Shown piece after piece: positions 22,914 through 31,659 of a DNA stretch of 43,726 nt. A program made the translations under genes and the position numbers. Source of the stretch: Erysipelotrichaceae bacterium (GTDB lineage Bacteria; Bacillota_I; Bacilli_A; Erysipelotrichales; Erysipelotrichaceae); contig JAFRAB010000029.1 in assembly GCA_017405675.1 (NCBI GenBank), forward strand, positions 1-43,726, in the 5' to 3' direction. The notes beneath the pieces were generated by a model that was not told where the DNA came from, ran no database searches, and was given only the letters and a program-made list of their open reading frames with translations. Positions within the stretch are counted from its first letter, which is position 1. The number at the start of each line of letters is the position of its first letter.

Positions 22914-23933
22914 TCAGTTCTTTTTCTTGCCGTAGAAATAGTACAGGCCAATACAGCCTAATACAGCTCCGGCAACCAGGAAGACAATGAATAATGTCTC
23001 TCTGGTAATATTCTCAGAAACAGTACTGTGGCCGGCAAGCGCTGCAAGAACCAGCATAATCATACCGCATATCAACAGTATGCCGCCTTTCCTGTCTTCC
23101 TTCTCAGGAACCACTTCAACCGGCTCTACCGGTTCGTCCAGTTCTTCAAAGGATATTTCAGCCAGGTCCTGTGCAGTAATAACACCGAGAACTTCATTTG
23201 TCTTTTCAGACAGTACCGGGATTGAGTCTTCATCATAATCAATCAGTTCGTCAAGAGTTTCTGTATTGATGATCCGATCAGCATAAACATACGGATATGA
23301 TGTGATAACCGTTTCTTCCAGCTCTTCTTCGTTTTTGGAAGTCAGTAAGTCTCTTAAGTCAATGGCACCGTGCAGCGTTCCATTCTCATTGATCAGATAA
23401 ATCGTCCCGATATTGTCGTTTTCCTTAGCCTGCTCAACCAGTGAACTCATGGTTTCCTTTAAAGTCAGTCCGGTCTTTACAGCGATAAAGTTAGTTGTCA
23501 TCAGGGAACCGAACTGGTTATCAGCGTAGGAATTGATCAGTTCGATGTCTTCCTTGGCTTCCGGTTCCATCAATCCGATGATTTCCCTGGCTTTTGTGTC
23601 ATTTAATCCTTCCAGAATATCAACAGCGTCGTCAGCGTCCATCTCTTCGATGATGTCAGCTGCCTGATCTGCTTCCAGTTCAGCAAAGTATTTATCTACA
23701 TCTTCATCCAGGTAGGCAAAGACACGGGAGGTGTTTTCAATGCCTATGGAATCATAAAGATGTTTTCTTTCCTTAGGTGTCAGATAGCTCAGAGCACTGG
23801 CTATGTCGTTATCATGATAGTATGACAGCGCGTTGGCCAATTTTTTCTTATCCGGTGTCTTGCGAACCAGATCAAATATTTCCTGGGCATAATATCTTTC
23901 ATCCATTATTTCTTCAGTATTTCTTTCGGTCAT
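22914..23933 (-). CDS. MgtE-like Mg2+ sensor (N-domain + CBS pair) without the channel
   Basis: 339 residues. Residues 20-135 match the MgtE cytosolic N domain, an acidic helical superhelix (ADQAADIIEEMDADDAVDIL, 88-107). Two CBS domains follow (about 143-200, opening FGSLMTTNFIAV, and 207-262). In MgtE these domains bind Mg2+ and close the pore. Here the five-helix pore is absent. Instead an acidic/proline linker leads to two helices (283-301 and 312-333) and a KKKN end. Length is well short of MgtE (about 450). It starts 12 bases after the MgtA-type ATPase stop, with AGGAGGG before the ATG, so the two are co-transcribed. Regulation of the ATPase by this sensor is inference. CBS-pair CorC/HlyC-like proteins are a different fold. 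Confidence 0.87.
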   Translation of the reverse strand: MTERNTEEIMDERYYAQEIFDLVRKTPDKKKLANALSYYHDNDIASALSYLTPKERKHLYDSIGIENTSRVFAYLDEDVDKYFAELEADQAADIIEEMDADDAVDILEGLNDTKAREIIGLMEPEAKEDIELINSYADNQFGSLMTTNFIAVKTGLTLKETMSSLVEQAKENDNIGTIYLINENGTLHGAIDLRDLLTSKNEEELEETVITSYPYVYADRIINTETLDELIDYDEDSIPVLSEKTNEVLGVITAQDLAEISFEELDEPVEPVEVVPEKEDRKGGILLICGMIMLVLAALAGHSTVSENITRETLFIVFLVAGAVLGCIGLYYFYGKKKN

Positions 23934-23945
23934 ATTCGCACCCTC

Positions 23946-26564
23946 CTATATCCATTCTTTGTTTATCTTTATGTAAATCTTCTTGATTATCTGTGCCAGT
24001 ATCAGGTAGATCCGCAGCAGTATCAGCATCCATAATCCGTAACTTCCCGGAACCTTTCCCATTTCAAATATCCGGGAAATATTGGTCATGCCGATTATCA
24101 GGGTAATGATGACAACAGCTATGTTAGACAGATACAGCTGCAGGGAAGCATTAGCCTGTATAAACGGCAGCTTATGAGTTCTGATCGTATGGATTACCAT
24201 GGTCTGTGAGATAACACCGAACATGAACCATCCGCACTGGAAGAACTCGGCTTTTGAAATATTGTCATAATGGAACACATGCCATAATACCAGGAAGCAC
24301 AGTACGTCGAGTACAGTGGACAGTAACCCGAAGTAAACCATGAACTTCTTAATGCCGTCAACATTCCATTTCTTAGGTTTTTCAATGTATTCAGGTTCAA
24401 CATTGTCAAACGGCATACCCAGCTGAGCAAAGTCATTCAGAATGTTCTGAACCAGAATATGAACTGGCTTGAGCGGCAGGAACGGTAATGCCAGTGAGGC
24501 AATGACAACAGATATCATGTTACCGAAGTTGCCGGAAATAGCCATCTTGAGATACTTGTTCATGTTGGCAAATGTACGGCGTCCTTCCATGACACCGTCT
24601 TCCAGTACCTGCAGGTCTTTCTCCAACAGGATGATATCAGCGACTTCCTTGGCAATGTCAACTGCGGTATCAACAGAGATACCAACGTCAGACTGTTTCA
24701 GCGGCGGCGAGTCATTAATACCGTCACCCATATAGCCTACAGTGTGACCCTGATCCTGCATGATGGAAACGATTCTCTTCTTCTGCATTGGATTGAGCTT
24801 GGCAAATACATATGCTCTGTCACAGGCTTCACCCAGTTCTTCATCGTTCATCTTATCAACAGCAGCACCGTTGTAAGTATAGGTAACATCGATACCCAGG
24901 CGCTTGGCAACCGCAATGGCAACACCTTCACTGTCACCGGTCAGAACGACTGTTCTGATACCGCTGGCTTTCAGGTTATCCAAAGCCGGCTTGGCTGATT
25001 CCTTAGGCGGATCCAGGAAACCGATAAATCCCAGAAGTACCATGTCCTTTTCATCGTCAATACCGAAAGTATCAACATCATGGATCTCGTTTTTCTGAGC
25101 TACGGCAATAACTCTGATTCCTTCCCGTCCGTTTTCCTCAGCTACGTTACGGGCTATTTTCAGCCACTCATCATTTATTTCTTCAACCTGGCCGTTAACG
25201 TCAACATAACGGCAGCGGCTGATAACTTCATCAACAGCACCCTTGGTAATCAGCTGACGTTTCAGCTTCTTATCTCTCATAACTACTGACATCATACGTC
25301 TGGAGAAGTCAAACGGAATCTCGTCTTCTCTGACATACTCTCTCTTAAGTCTGTTGAGACCTTCCTTTTCACCTCTGGAAATAATTGCCCTGTCCATCAG
25401 GTTTTTCATTCCGGTCTGGAAATAGCTGTTAAGGAAGGCGTGAGAGAGAACTCTTCTGTCCTCCTCGCCTTTAGTGTTGAGATATTTTTCCAGTATTACC
25501 TGGTCCTCAGTAAGAGTACCAGTCTTGTCTGTACATAATACATCCATCTCCCCAAAAGTCTGGATGGCACCCAGACGTTTGACAATGGTCTTTTTCTTAC
25601 TCATGGAAATAGCTCCCTTAGCCAGAGAGCTGGTCATGATTACCGGCAGCATTTCCGGCATCAGACCGACAGCGATCGTGATACCGAACATCAGAGAATC
25701 AAGCCAGTTATTCTTTGTCAGCAGGTTAGCTATAAAGATAACAGGAATCATTATCAGCATGAATCTGATCAGCAGCTTGGATATGGAATCCATGTTTTCA
25801 TCAAATGTGCTTCTGGTGTTTTCAGAAGACAGTGATTTAGCCATTGATCCGAAATAAGTATAGTTGCCTGTTGAAAGGATAACTGCCTTGGCACTGCCGG
25901 AAACGATGTTGCTGCCCATGAAACCGATATTGGACAGTTCAGTAATATTATCATATTCACGGCAGTCCAGGTATTTTTCGACCGGAACTGATTCACCGGT
26001 CAGCTGTGACTGGTCAATAAACAAGTCCTTCAGGTCATAGAAACGGACATCGCCCGGCACCATGTCACCGGCACCCAGTTTGACAATGTCACCCGGGACA
26101 GCATCTTCAATGTTGATGGTAACGGTATAGCCGTTACGGATGACCTCGATGTTATTGCTGATCATCTTCTGGAGCTGCTTGGCAGCATTACTGCTCTTTT
26201 CCGACTGTACAAAGGAAACAGTTGAGGAAATGGCTACAATGATCAGCAGCATGGCGAATGTTGCATAGTTGGCCTGATCAGCCAGGATAACGTCCGTAAA
26301 GTAAGTTACACCTGCTACAGCCAGCAGAACAATATTAAAGGGATTGATCACCGCATCTTTTAGTCTGATGATCAATGTATTCTCATTGCTCTGATTTATT
26401 ATGTTCTTCCCGTATTTATCGGTATTGGCTGCAACCTGATCATTGCTTAAGCCGCCGTTATCGATTTCGAATTTTTCAAACAGCTCTTCCTTGCTTAAGC
26501 GGGCATAGTCTTCGAGTTTCTTTTCGACAGCCTTGCTGTCTGCAGTGTTTTTAGCCTTTGCCAT
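23946..26564 (-). CDS. mgtA: MgtA-type magnesium-transporting P-type ATPase
   Basis: 872 residues, P3B-type ATPase moving Mg2+ inward. Motifs in order: INPFNIVLLAVAGVTYFTDV (helix 2), TGES (189-192), helix 4 VGLMPEMLPVI (299-309, typical of MgtA/MgtB), Asp346 in DKTGT, VVLTGDS, GYMGDGINDSPPL, and NDFAQLGMPFDNVEPEYIEKPKKW near 700, also typical of MgtA. The last quarter holds the C-terminal helices. GAGGGGG lies 7 bases before the ATG. The leader is about 137 bases and structured. The downstream gene encodes an MgtE-like sensor, which strongly supports a magnesium role over calcium. Confidence 0.93.
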   Translation of the reverse strand: MAKAKNTADSKAVEKKLEDYARLSKEELFEKFEIDNGGLSNDQVAANTDKYGKNIINQSNENTLIIRLKDAVINPFNIVLLAVAGVTYFTDVILADQANYATFAMLLIIVAISSTVSFVQSEKSSNAAKQLQKMISNNIEVIRNGYTVTINIEDAVPGDIVKLGAGDMVPGDVRFYDLKDLFIDQSQLTGESVPVEKYLDCREYDNITELSNIGFMGSNIVSGSAKAVILSTGNYTYFGSMAKSLSSENTRSTFDENMDSISKLLIRFMLIMIPVIFIANLLTKNNWLDSLMFGITIAVGLMPEMLPVIMTSSLAKGAISMSKKKTIVKRLGAIQTFGEMDVLCTDKTGTLTEDQVILEKYLNTKGEEDRRVLSHAFLNSYFQTGMKNLMDRAIISRGEKEGLNRLKREYVREDEIPFDFSRRMMSVVMRDKKLKRQLITKGAVDEVISRCRYVDVNGQVEEINDEWLKIARNVAEENGREGIRVIAVAQKNEIHDVDTFGIDDEKDMVLLGFIGFLDPPKESAKPALDNLKASGIRTVVLTGDSEGVAIAVAKRLGIDVTYTYNGAAVDKMNDEELGEACDRAYVFAKLNPMQKKRIVSIMQDQGHTVGYMGDGINDSPPLKQSDVGISVDTAVDIAKEVADIILLEKDLQVLEDGVMEGRRTFANMNKYLKMAISGNFGNMISVVIASLALPFLPLKPVHILVQNILNDFAQLGMPFDNVEPEYIEKPKKWNVDGIKKFMVYFGLLSTVLDVLCFLVLWHVFHYDNISKAEFFQCGWFMFGVISQTMVIHTIRTHKLPFIQANASLQLYLSNIAVVIITLIIGMTNISRIFEMGKVPGSYGLWMLILLRIYLILAQIIKKIYIKINKEWI

Positions 26565-26700
26565 ATAAAAACCCCCTCTTTCAAGGCGGTCTTTTCAGTT
26601 TACAAAAACCGGTGCTTCTCCGCAGCACGACCGCCAGATTTTATTATGTGTCTACTGTGATAATCGTCTGTTCGCGACATACTGCGAAAATCTCCTTTTC
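26565..26700 (-). promoter_or_regulatory. Structured 5' leader of mgtA, candidate cis-regulatory RNA
   Basis: On the minus strand the leader contains hairpin 1, TTCGC-AGTATGTC-GCGAA (26671-26688). An outer stem GGCGGTC/GACCGCC (26629-26635 with 26585-26591) encloses an inner hairpin GTGCT/AGCAC (26612-26628). The outer stem ends shortly before the ribosome site. I could not match it to the M-box, yybP-ykoY or other riboswitch consensus I remember. There is no terminator-like T run, so any control would be on translation, stability or an unseen alternative fold. Confidence 0.5.
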
Positions 26701-26707
26701 TACCCTC

Positions 26708-26737
26708 ATTATATTTTAAGAGCATGTCTAAAGTAAA
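26708..26737 (-). promoter_or_regulatory. mgtA promoter
   Basis: Minus strand: TTTACT (26732-26737), 18-base spacer, TATAAT (26708-26713). The predicted start near 26701 gives the leader of about 137 bases. Confidence 0.6.
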
Positions 26738-26849
26738 CAAAAAAAGCCACTAAAAACCCATATGTGAAGCTGTTTGTGAAAACCATTCATAAATATTTTG
26801 TTATTCATATCTGAGCATATCACCTAACTAATCGGAATCATTGTTGTAT

Positions 26850-26880
26850 TATAATAATACTGATATATTTAAGAGGGAGG
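26850..26880 (+). promoter_or_regulatory. ABC exporter -10 and ribosome site
   Basis: TATAAT at 26850-26855, no clear -35, and GGGAGG at 26875-26880 seven bases before ATG 26888. A second option, TTGTTG (26841) with TG-a-TATATT (26861-26869), would start transcription inside the ribosome site. I see no gene in the roughly 320 bases between the mgtA and ABC starts beyond these two opposed promoters and the leader. Confidence 0.4.
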
Positions 26881-26887
26881 AAAAGCA

Positions 26888-28621
26888 ATGAAAACACTGT
26901 GGAAACTTAGTAAAGAAGCAATACGTTATAAAGCTCTTTATGCCCTGGCAATTGCTGCTACTCTTTCTCTTACTCTGGTAAACCTGGCTGCACCAAGAGT
27001 ACTGTCTGCCCTGACGGGAATAGTCAAAAACGGTGTTACCGCTGAAGGTTTACAGGAAATTAAAAAGCTGGCCATAATACTTGTTGCCTTATATCTCTCA
27101 AGAATCGTTTTCCGATTCATGAGCAACTACATGTCTCACAAGGCTGCCTGGTATCTGGTCGGTGACTTAAGAACCAAGGTATATGACAAGCTGGCTCACA
27201 TGCATCTGGGATATTTCCATGACAAACAGACCGGTGATCTGATGAGCAGAGTCGTAAACGACACCAGGGACTTTGAGCTGCTGTATGCTCACATGATCCC
27301 TGAGTCAATAACCAATATTGTTACTTTCCTGGGTGTACTGATCATCTTACTGACGATCAACCTTAAGCTGGCACTTATAACCTGTGCCCCTATACCGCTG
27401 ATCCTGATTTCCGGTATCATATTTGCCAAGAAGGTACGTCCGTTCTTCCGCATTTCCCAGCGGAAGATGGGTGAACTTAACGGCAAGCTGCAGGATAATC
27501 TTTCCGGTACTCATGAAATTCAGGCTTTCGGCCGTGAAGAATATGAGACAGGCAGAGTAAATGAAAAGAATTTCGAACATGTAAGAGCCATGCTGCAGGC
27601 CTTAAAGGTCAGTGCCGTATTCCACCCTTCCGTAGAATTCATATCATCAATTGGTACTGTTCTGGTCGTAGCCTTTGGCGGCTATCTGGCTTATGCTGAA
27701 GGTCTTCAGGTTGAAGACATTGTCGCTTTCCTGCTGTATCTGAGTCTTTTCTACCAGCCAATCACCGGACTGGCCAATCTGGTTGAAAACATGCAGCAGT
27801 CACTTTCCGGAGCCGAAAGAGTCATAACGATCCTTGATGCCCCTAACCAGATCGAAGACAGACCGGGAGCTGTTGATCTGACTGATGTCAAAGGAGAAAT
27901 AACATTTGAACATGTATGCTTCTCATATGTTGAAGGCATTCCGGTTCTCAATGATGTTTCATTTACCTGCAAGCCAGGCGAAATGCTGGCCCTGGTTGGT
28001 CCGACAGGAGTCGGCAAGACCACTATTACGGAACTGCTTTCCCGTTTCTATGAACCGGATTCTGGCCGAATTCTGATAGACGGGCATGACATTCAGAACA
28101 TTACCGTTAAGAGTTTAAGACAGAATATTTCCACTGTTCTTCAGGATACTTTCCTATTTAATGGAACCATAGCTGAAAACATCAGTTATGCCAGACCGGA
28201 AGCCACAATGGAAGAAATAAAAGAAGCTGCCAGAGCAGCCAACATCGATCAGGAAATCGAAGCCATGCCTGAAGGTTATAATACGGTAACAGGCGAAAGA
28301 GGAGTCAAACTGTCAGGCGGACAGAAACAGCGTATTGCCATTGCCCGTGCCATATTACGCCGTTCACCGATAATCGTTCTTGATGAAGCAACCGCTGCAG
28401 TCGATGTCGAAACAGAGCAGAAGATACGTAACGCCATCAACTCACTAACCGGCAAGAGAACCATCATCGCCATAGCTCACAGATTGAGCACTATCAGAAC
28501 AGCTGAACAGATCCTGGTAATTGAAGAAGGAACTGTTACTGAAAGAGGCACTCATGATGAACTGGTTGCCCTTGGCGGTGAGTATGCTCACATGAATGAC
28601 ATACAGAAAGAAAACGAATAA
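26888..28621 (+). CDS. ABC exporter, fused membrane and ATPase domains (MsbA/LmrA-like)
   Basis: 577 residues, a half-transporter that works as a dimer. Six membrane helices lie in residues 15-300, including the coupling-helix region HLGYFHDKQTGDLMSRVVND. The ATPase domain starts near 335: Walker A GPTGVGKTT (371-379), Q-loop Gln419, signature LSGGQ (475-479), Walker B IIVLDE (495-500), switch His531. All catalytic residues are present, so it can function as a homodimer, and no partner gene adjoins. The substrate may be lipid, drug or peptide; it is not predictable. The gene is monocistronic and ends at a terminator shared with the convergent SGNH gene. Confidence 0.94.
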   Translation: MKTLWKLSKEAIRYKALYALAIAATLSLTLVNLAAPRVLSALTGIVKNGVTAEGLQEIKKLAIILVALYLSRIVFRFMSNYMSHKAAWYLVGDLRTKVYDKLAHMHLGYFHDKQTGDLMSRVVNDTRDFELLYAHMIPESITNIVTFLGVLIILLTINLKLALITCAPIPLILISGIIFAKKVRPFFRISQRKMGELNGKLQDNLSGTHEIQAFGREEYETGRVNEKNFEHVRAMLQALKVSAVFHPSVEFISSIGTVLVVAFGGYLAYAEGLQVEDIVAFLLYLSLFYQPITGLANLVENMQQSLSGAERVITILDAPNQIEDRPGAVDLTDVKGEITFEHVCFSYVEGIPVLNDVSFTCKPGEMLALVGPTGVGKTTITELLSRFYEPDSGRILIDGHDIQNITVKSLRQNISTVLQDTFLFNGTIAENISYARPEATMEEIKEAARAANIDQEIEAMPEGYNTVTGERGVKLSGGQKQRIAIARAILRRSPIIVLDEATAAVDVETEQKIRNAINSLTGKRTIIAIAHRLSTIRTAEQILVIEEGTVTERGTHDELVALGGEYAHMNDIQKENE

Positions 28622-28629
28622 AAAACAAA

Positions 28630-28652
28630 GGATATCAATTGACGATATCCAT
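28630..28652. terminator. Bidirectional terminator, ABC exporter / SGNH hydrolase
   Basis: GGATATC (28630-28636) pairs with GATATCC (28644-28650). ATTTTA follows on the plus strand and TTTGTTTTTTATT on the minus strand. Confidence 0.8.
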
Positions 28653-28653
28653 T

Positions 28654-29349
28654 TTACATATTCCAGTTATTTATGGTTTTTATAATTAAATCTGTTTTTT
28701 CCTTATCCAGTTCAACAGGAATTCTTTCCTTATCTTCTATGACTGTTGGAGGCTCCATAACCAGCGGATCATTCTGCAGAAAATCAAAACCGCAGCCGAC
28801 TACCTCATCTGACAGATCTCCCGTTAACAGTCTGCACATTACGCCAGCAATCAAAAAATCACCGTAAGGCCCGGCATGTTCTCCATCACGGAAATACAGT
28901 TCAATGTCAGGATATTCCTGCTGAACCTTCTGCCAAACAGCTCCAACAGGTGCCAGTAAGGCACCCTTTTCTTTTGCAAGTTCGGTACAGGTATCGATCA
29001 TCTTCTGCTGATTTTCCGGGAAGCGCTTTTCAGCCCAGGTCATATAAACAACAGGTGTTACACCGTATTTCTTACAGAGATCAATTATCATTCCGCCGTA
29101 TTCCATGGTTTCCTCAACTGGCGGATAAGGATGAGCAGCCTGCTGCAATATGCAGTAATCATAACCGCCATACATCAGGTTGAATCTTAAGGCAAAGTAT
29201 TCTTTACGGTGCCATTTATAATCTCTGCCGCCATAAGCCAGCATGACTATTTCCGGCTTTTCGCCTGTTGTCTTTTCAACGAATCTCGCAAACAGTTCCG
29301 GCATGTCATTGAAAAATGTATGACTGTTACCTACAAACAGTACTTTCAT
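28654..29349 (-). CDS. SGNH/GDSL-type hydrolase
   Basis: 231 residues, cytoplasmic (no signal peptide). GNSHTF (7-12) holds the nucleophile Ser9. Gly40-Gly41 in YGGRD and the QQAAHP segment (69-74) occupy the G and N blocks, and RDGEHAGPYGDFL gives Asp155 and His158 as the D-x-x-H of block V. The family includes esterases, lipases and carbohydrate deacetylases; the N-block Asn is not obvious, so the oxyanion hole may be unusual. The substrate is unknown. GAGGGA lies 7 bases before the ATG. Confidence 0.75.
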   Translation of the reverse strand: MKVLFVGNSHTFFNDMPELFARFVEKTTGEKPEIVMLAYGGRDYKWHRKEYFALRFNLMYGGYDYCILQQAAHPYPPVEETMEYGGMIIDLCKKYGVTPVVYMTWAEKRFPENQQKMIDTCTELAKEKGALLAPVGAVWQKVQQEYPDIELYFRDGEHAGPYGDFLIAGVMCRLLTGDLSDEVVGCGFDFLQNDPLVMEPPTVIEDKERIPVELDKEKTDLIIKTINNWNM

Positions 29350-29416
29350 AATAGTCCCTCATTTCCTATAACATCATCATAACACAGTATTGTTCTATCC
29401 CTTTTCATGACACCCG

Positions 29417-29438
29417 AAAAAAAGAGCTTTACGTAAGC
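29417..29438 (-). terminator. Weak terminator after the P-loop kinase gene
   Basis: A short stem GCTT/AAGC (29426-29429 with 29435-29438) is followed on the minus strand by seven T residues (29417-29423). Confidence 0.4.
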
Positions 29439-29509
29439 ATGTCAGCCATTCAATTATGTTTCCTCCCTGTCCGGCAAATCAATTATAATCAGTAATATAA
29501 TGACCTTCC

Positions 29510-30151
29510 CTAATCTGTCTTACATAAACCAAATGCCTTTTCAGCAAGTTCAAAGGTTTCCTCAATGCTTCGGTTTTCATCTCTGATAATCACATTGAAT
29601 CCTGAATTAAGAAAAGCATCATATTTTTCCTGTGAATTGATAAGGTTCAGTCCCTTACGGTAGTTTTCCATGGCTGCTTCAGGGTCCTTTTCTTCCATCA
29701 GCAGTCTGTAAAGAAACTGCTTATCCCGGTCTTCTCTCTCAAAGAATCTGTTTACTGAAATCATCGGATCTGCCAGCATGATAAGAACATGATCGTGATC
29801 AGTAATCTTTTTCAGAGTTTCAACGCAGATATTGGTATCCACAAAAACCGGTTTTCCCTTTTTGCATACATCTTCCAGAATTCTTAATTCCACAATCTCA
29901 CATTCTTTAGCAACATCATCTATCCATTTACAGTATTCCTCAGGAGACCTCCTGATGAAATCATGCCAGTCCTCCAGATCGCGGGTATAAGTCAGGGCTG
30001 TAAATTCTGTTTTATCTAATTCAGACAAAAAAGCATCGTGATAGTTTTCCTCACACGCGATGCCATTATGTCTTTCAGCCAGCAGCTTTACCATCGTGCT
30101 TTTTCCGGCATAGGCTGTTCCGTTTATGAAATAGGCATTATCAAATCTCAT
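29510..30151 (-). CDS. P-loop kinase-like protein (AAA_33/shikimate-kinase-like)
   Basis: 213 residues from ATG 30151, 4 bases after the TfoX-N gene stop; earlier in-frame starts overlap that gene. Walker A is GTAYAGKST (about 11-19). A Walker B-like strand is PVFVDTN, a lid-like Arg-rich stretch is RFFEREDRDKQFLYRLL, and the C-terminal strand GFNVIIRDE is typical of nucleoside/small-metabolite kinases. No close functional family is recognised. The ribosome site is weak (AAGAGA), so translation may depend on the preceding gene. Confidence 0.72.
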   Translation of the reverse strand: MRFDNAYFINGTAYAGKSTMVKLLAERHNGIACEENYHDAFLSELDKTEFTALTYTRDLEDWHDFIRRSPEEYCKWIDDVAKECEIVELRILEDVCKKGKPVFVDTNICVETLKKITDHDHVLIMLADPMISVNRFFEREDRDKQFLYRLLMEEKDPEAAMENYRKGLNLINSQEKYDAFLNSGFNVIIRDENRSIEETFELAEKAFGLCKTD

Positions 30152-30155
30152 CTTA

Positions 30156-30470
30156 TTATCTCTTCTTCTTTGGTGTTGGCAGTTCATCATACATGGCTTC
30201 AAACAGTTCCATCAGAAATTCTCTGTTATCTATGTCTTCAACCAGCAACATTTCTTTAGCGCCTTCATATGGAATCTCATATCTGCATTCAGACATCATA
30301 GCTACAGCTGACTTAGTCGGCTTTACCAGAAAACGGTCATCATATATGCCTCCGACGACTTTTCCGCCATAATAGATGATGTATTCACCCATCATTGGTC
30401 TGTATGTTACATCCTCCAGACCTGACAGCTGTTCCAGCACATAATCAAGTAATGATCTTCCTGATGCCAT
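30156..30470 (-). CDS. TfoX N-terminal domain protein
   Basis: 104 residues forming one TfoX_N domain: VTYRPMMGEYIIYYGGKVVGGIYDDRFLVKPT (about 21-52) has the R-x-M-x-G-x-Y pattern of the family. In Haemophilus TfoX/Sxy works in competence, but stand-alone TfoX_N proteins in Bacillota have no settled role. A lysine-rich tail (PTPKKKR) ends the protein. GAGGT lies 8 bases before the ATG. It is first in a two-gene unit with the P-loop kinase. Confidence 0.85.
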   Translation of the reverse strand: MASGRSLLDYVLEQLSGLEDVTYRPMMGEYIIYYGGKVVGGIYDDRFLVKPTKSAVAMMSECRYEIPYEGAKEMLLVEDIDNREFLMELFEAMYDELPTPKKKR

Positions 30471-30494
30471 AATATATACCTCGTTCTTACGACT

Positions 30495-30518
30495 ATTTTA
30501 CCATAAAGATGTTACAAT
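30495..30518. promoter_or_regulatory. Divergent extended -10 promoters
   Basis: Minus strand: TGG-TAAAAT (-10 at 30495-30500) for the TfoX-N gene. Plus strand: TGT-TACAAT (-10 at 30513-30518) for the small plus-strand gene. Neither has a good -35. The two overlap, so the genes may compete for polymerase. Confidence 0.5.
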
Positions 30519-30548
30519 ATAACTGTCAGGAAGGTCACGGTGATAATC

Positions 30549-30764
30549 ATGCTATTCAAAAAGAAGATTCAGCACAAATCTTATGATCCGGCTAAAAGAA
30601 AACCGGCTATCAGAGCCAGTATCTGTACCGGTGAGCAGGTAGCAGGATTCATTGACCTGGAATCAGGAAAATTCGACGAGATCTTACTGATAAGAAACCC
30701 TAAGGATCTTGAAGAATTCAAACAGATGTACGGTATTACCGGAGACATGCAGATTATATATTAA
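30549..30764 (+). CDS. Small hypothetical protein
   Basis: 71 residues from ATG 30549; a GTG three codons upstream is also in frame. The Lys-rich start (MLFKKKIQHKSYDPAKRKP) leads into a compact alpha/beta stretch (AIRASICTGEQVAGFIDLESGKFDEILLI) and DLEEFKQMYGI near the end. No family is recognised. GGTGA 5 bases upstream serves as ribosome site. It has its own promoter and terminator, and a codon pattern like its neighbours, which supports a real gene. Confidence 0.75.
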   Translation: MLFKKKIQHKSYDPAKRKPAIRASICTGEQVAGFIDLESGKFDEILLIRNPKDLEEFKQMYGITGDMQIIY

Positions 30765-30766
30765 AT

Positions 30767-30789
30767 GATGGCTCAGCCATCTTTTATTG
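30767..30789. terminator. Terminator of the small hypothetical gene
   Basis: GATGGC-TCA-GCCATC (30767-30781) is followed by TTTTATT on the plus strand. It lies between two convergent genes. Confidence 0.85.
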
Positions 30790-30791
30790 TC

Positions 30792-31652
30792 TTATTCCTG
30801 TTCAGGTTTTCTGATGAATTCCCTAATGGCATCCAGCTGCCGTAAAGCAGTCTGCCTGCCTATTTCATATACTCTTCTTAATTCATCAGGATCCTTTTCT
30901 ATTTTACCGATATTCAGGCTTTCAGCCGGTCTGATGATATAGGCTTTGCCTCTTTTCTCGTCTTTTTCAACCTCAGCAACCTGATGATTATAACGCAGAT
31001 GTCTTACCGCCATTACTTCAGCGATCTTAGGATATTTTCTGTTAACCGTTCTGAACAGCGGCAGAAGCTTATTGCTCTTTTTAACAAAACCCCGAGGCTG
31101 AGTAAGAATAACAACGTTTCTATCGTAGCCCTGAGATACCATGAACTCATACGGTATTGAATCTGTCATGCCTCCATCGAGATACAGATGACCATTGATT
31201 TCCACCGGTCTGGATACCAGCGGCATTGAAGCAGATGCTCTGAACCACAGCGTATCTTCGTCACGACCGTCATAGCATTTATGATAAACACATTTGCCGC
31301 TTTCAATATCAGTAGCACCAACATAGAATTCCATTGGATTATTCTTAAATGCTTCCGTATCAAAAGGATCAAGGACATGCATTATCTGATTGTAGCAGAA
31401 ATCAGCACCGTACAGGTCGCCGGTCTTTATCAGGGAGCTGAATGAGCAGTAACGCGGGTCATTACAGTATGTCGTATTGTAGCGTAAAGGTCTGCCTATC
31501 TGTTCAGATTTGTAGTTACAGCCAAATACTGCTCCGGCAGAAATACCCACAGCACCGTCAAAAACGATGCCGTTTTCCATAAAGACATCTATTATCCCAC
31601 AGGTGAACAGGCCACGCATTGCACCGCCTTCCATTATAAGTCCGGTTTTCAT
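30792..31652 (-). CDS. Patatin-like phospholipase
   Basis: 286-residue cytoplasmic serine lipase of the RssA/YjjU-like bacterial patatins. The oxyanion segment is GGAMRGLFTCG (9-19), the nucleophile Ser38 lies in GISAG (36-40), and the second member of the dyad is Asp159 in DGGMTDSIP. Likely action is acyl-ester hydrolysis of phospholipids. The ATG at 31652 has no Shine-Dalgarno; an extended -10 TGG-TATAAT ends 7 bases upstream, so the mRNA is probably leaderless. The start is nevertheless fixed by the conserved MKTGLIMEGGAMRG opening. Confidence 0.9.
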   Translation of the reverse strand: MKTGLIMEGGAMRGLFTCGIIDVFMENGIVFDGAVGISAGAVFGCNYKSEQIGRPLRYNTTYCNDPRYCSFSSLIKTGDLYGADFCYNQIMHVLDPFDTEAFKNNPMEFYVGATDIESGKCVYHKCYDGRDEDTLWFRASASMPLVSRPVEINGHLYLDGGMTDSIPYEFMVSQGYDRNVVILTQPRGFVKKSNKLLPLFRTVNRKYPKIAEVMAVRHLRYNHQVAEVEKDEKRGKAYIIRPAESLNIGKIEKDPDELRRVYEIGRQTALRQLDAIREFIRKPEQE

Positions 31653-31659
31653 TACTTTG

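Noticed and set aside
26565..26700. M-box or yybP-ykoY riboswitch in the mgtA leader
   Set aside because: The conserved sequence blocks I remember for either class are not present on the transcribed strand; the GACATACT-like string is on the opposite strand only.
29430..29470. Tiny frame (MADMLT) with an upstream GGGAGG on the minus strand
   Set aside because: The spacing is about 12 bases, the frame has six codons and it runs into a hairpin; probably chance.
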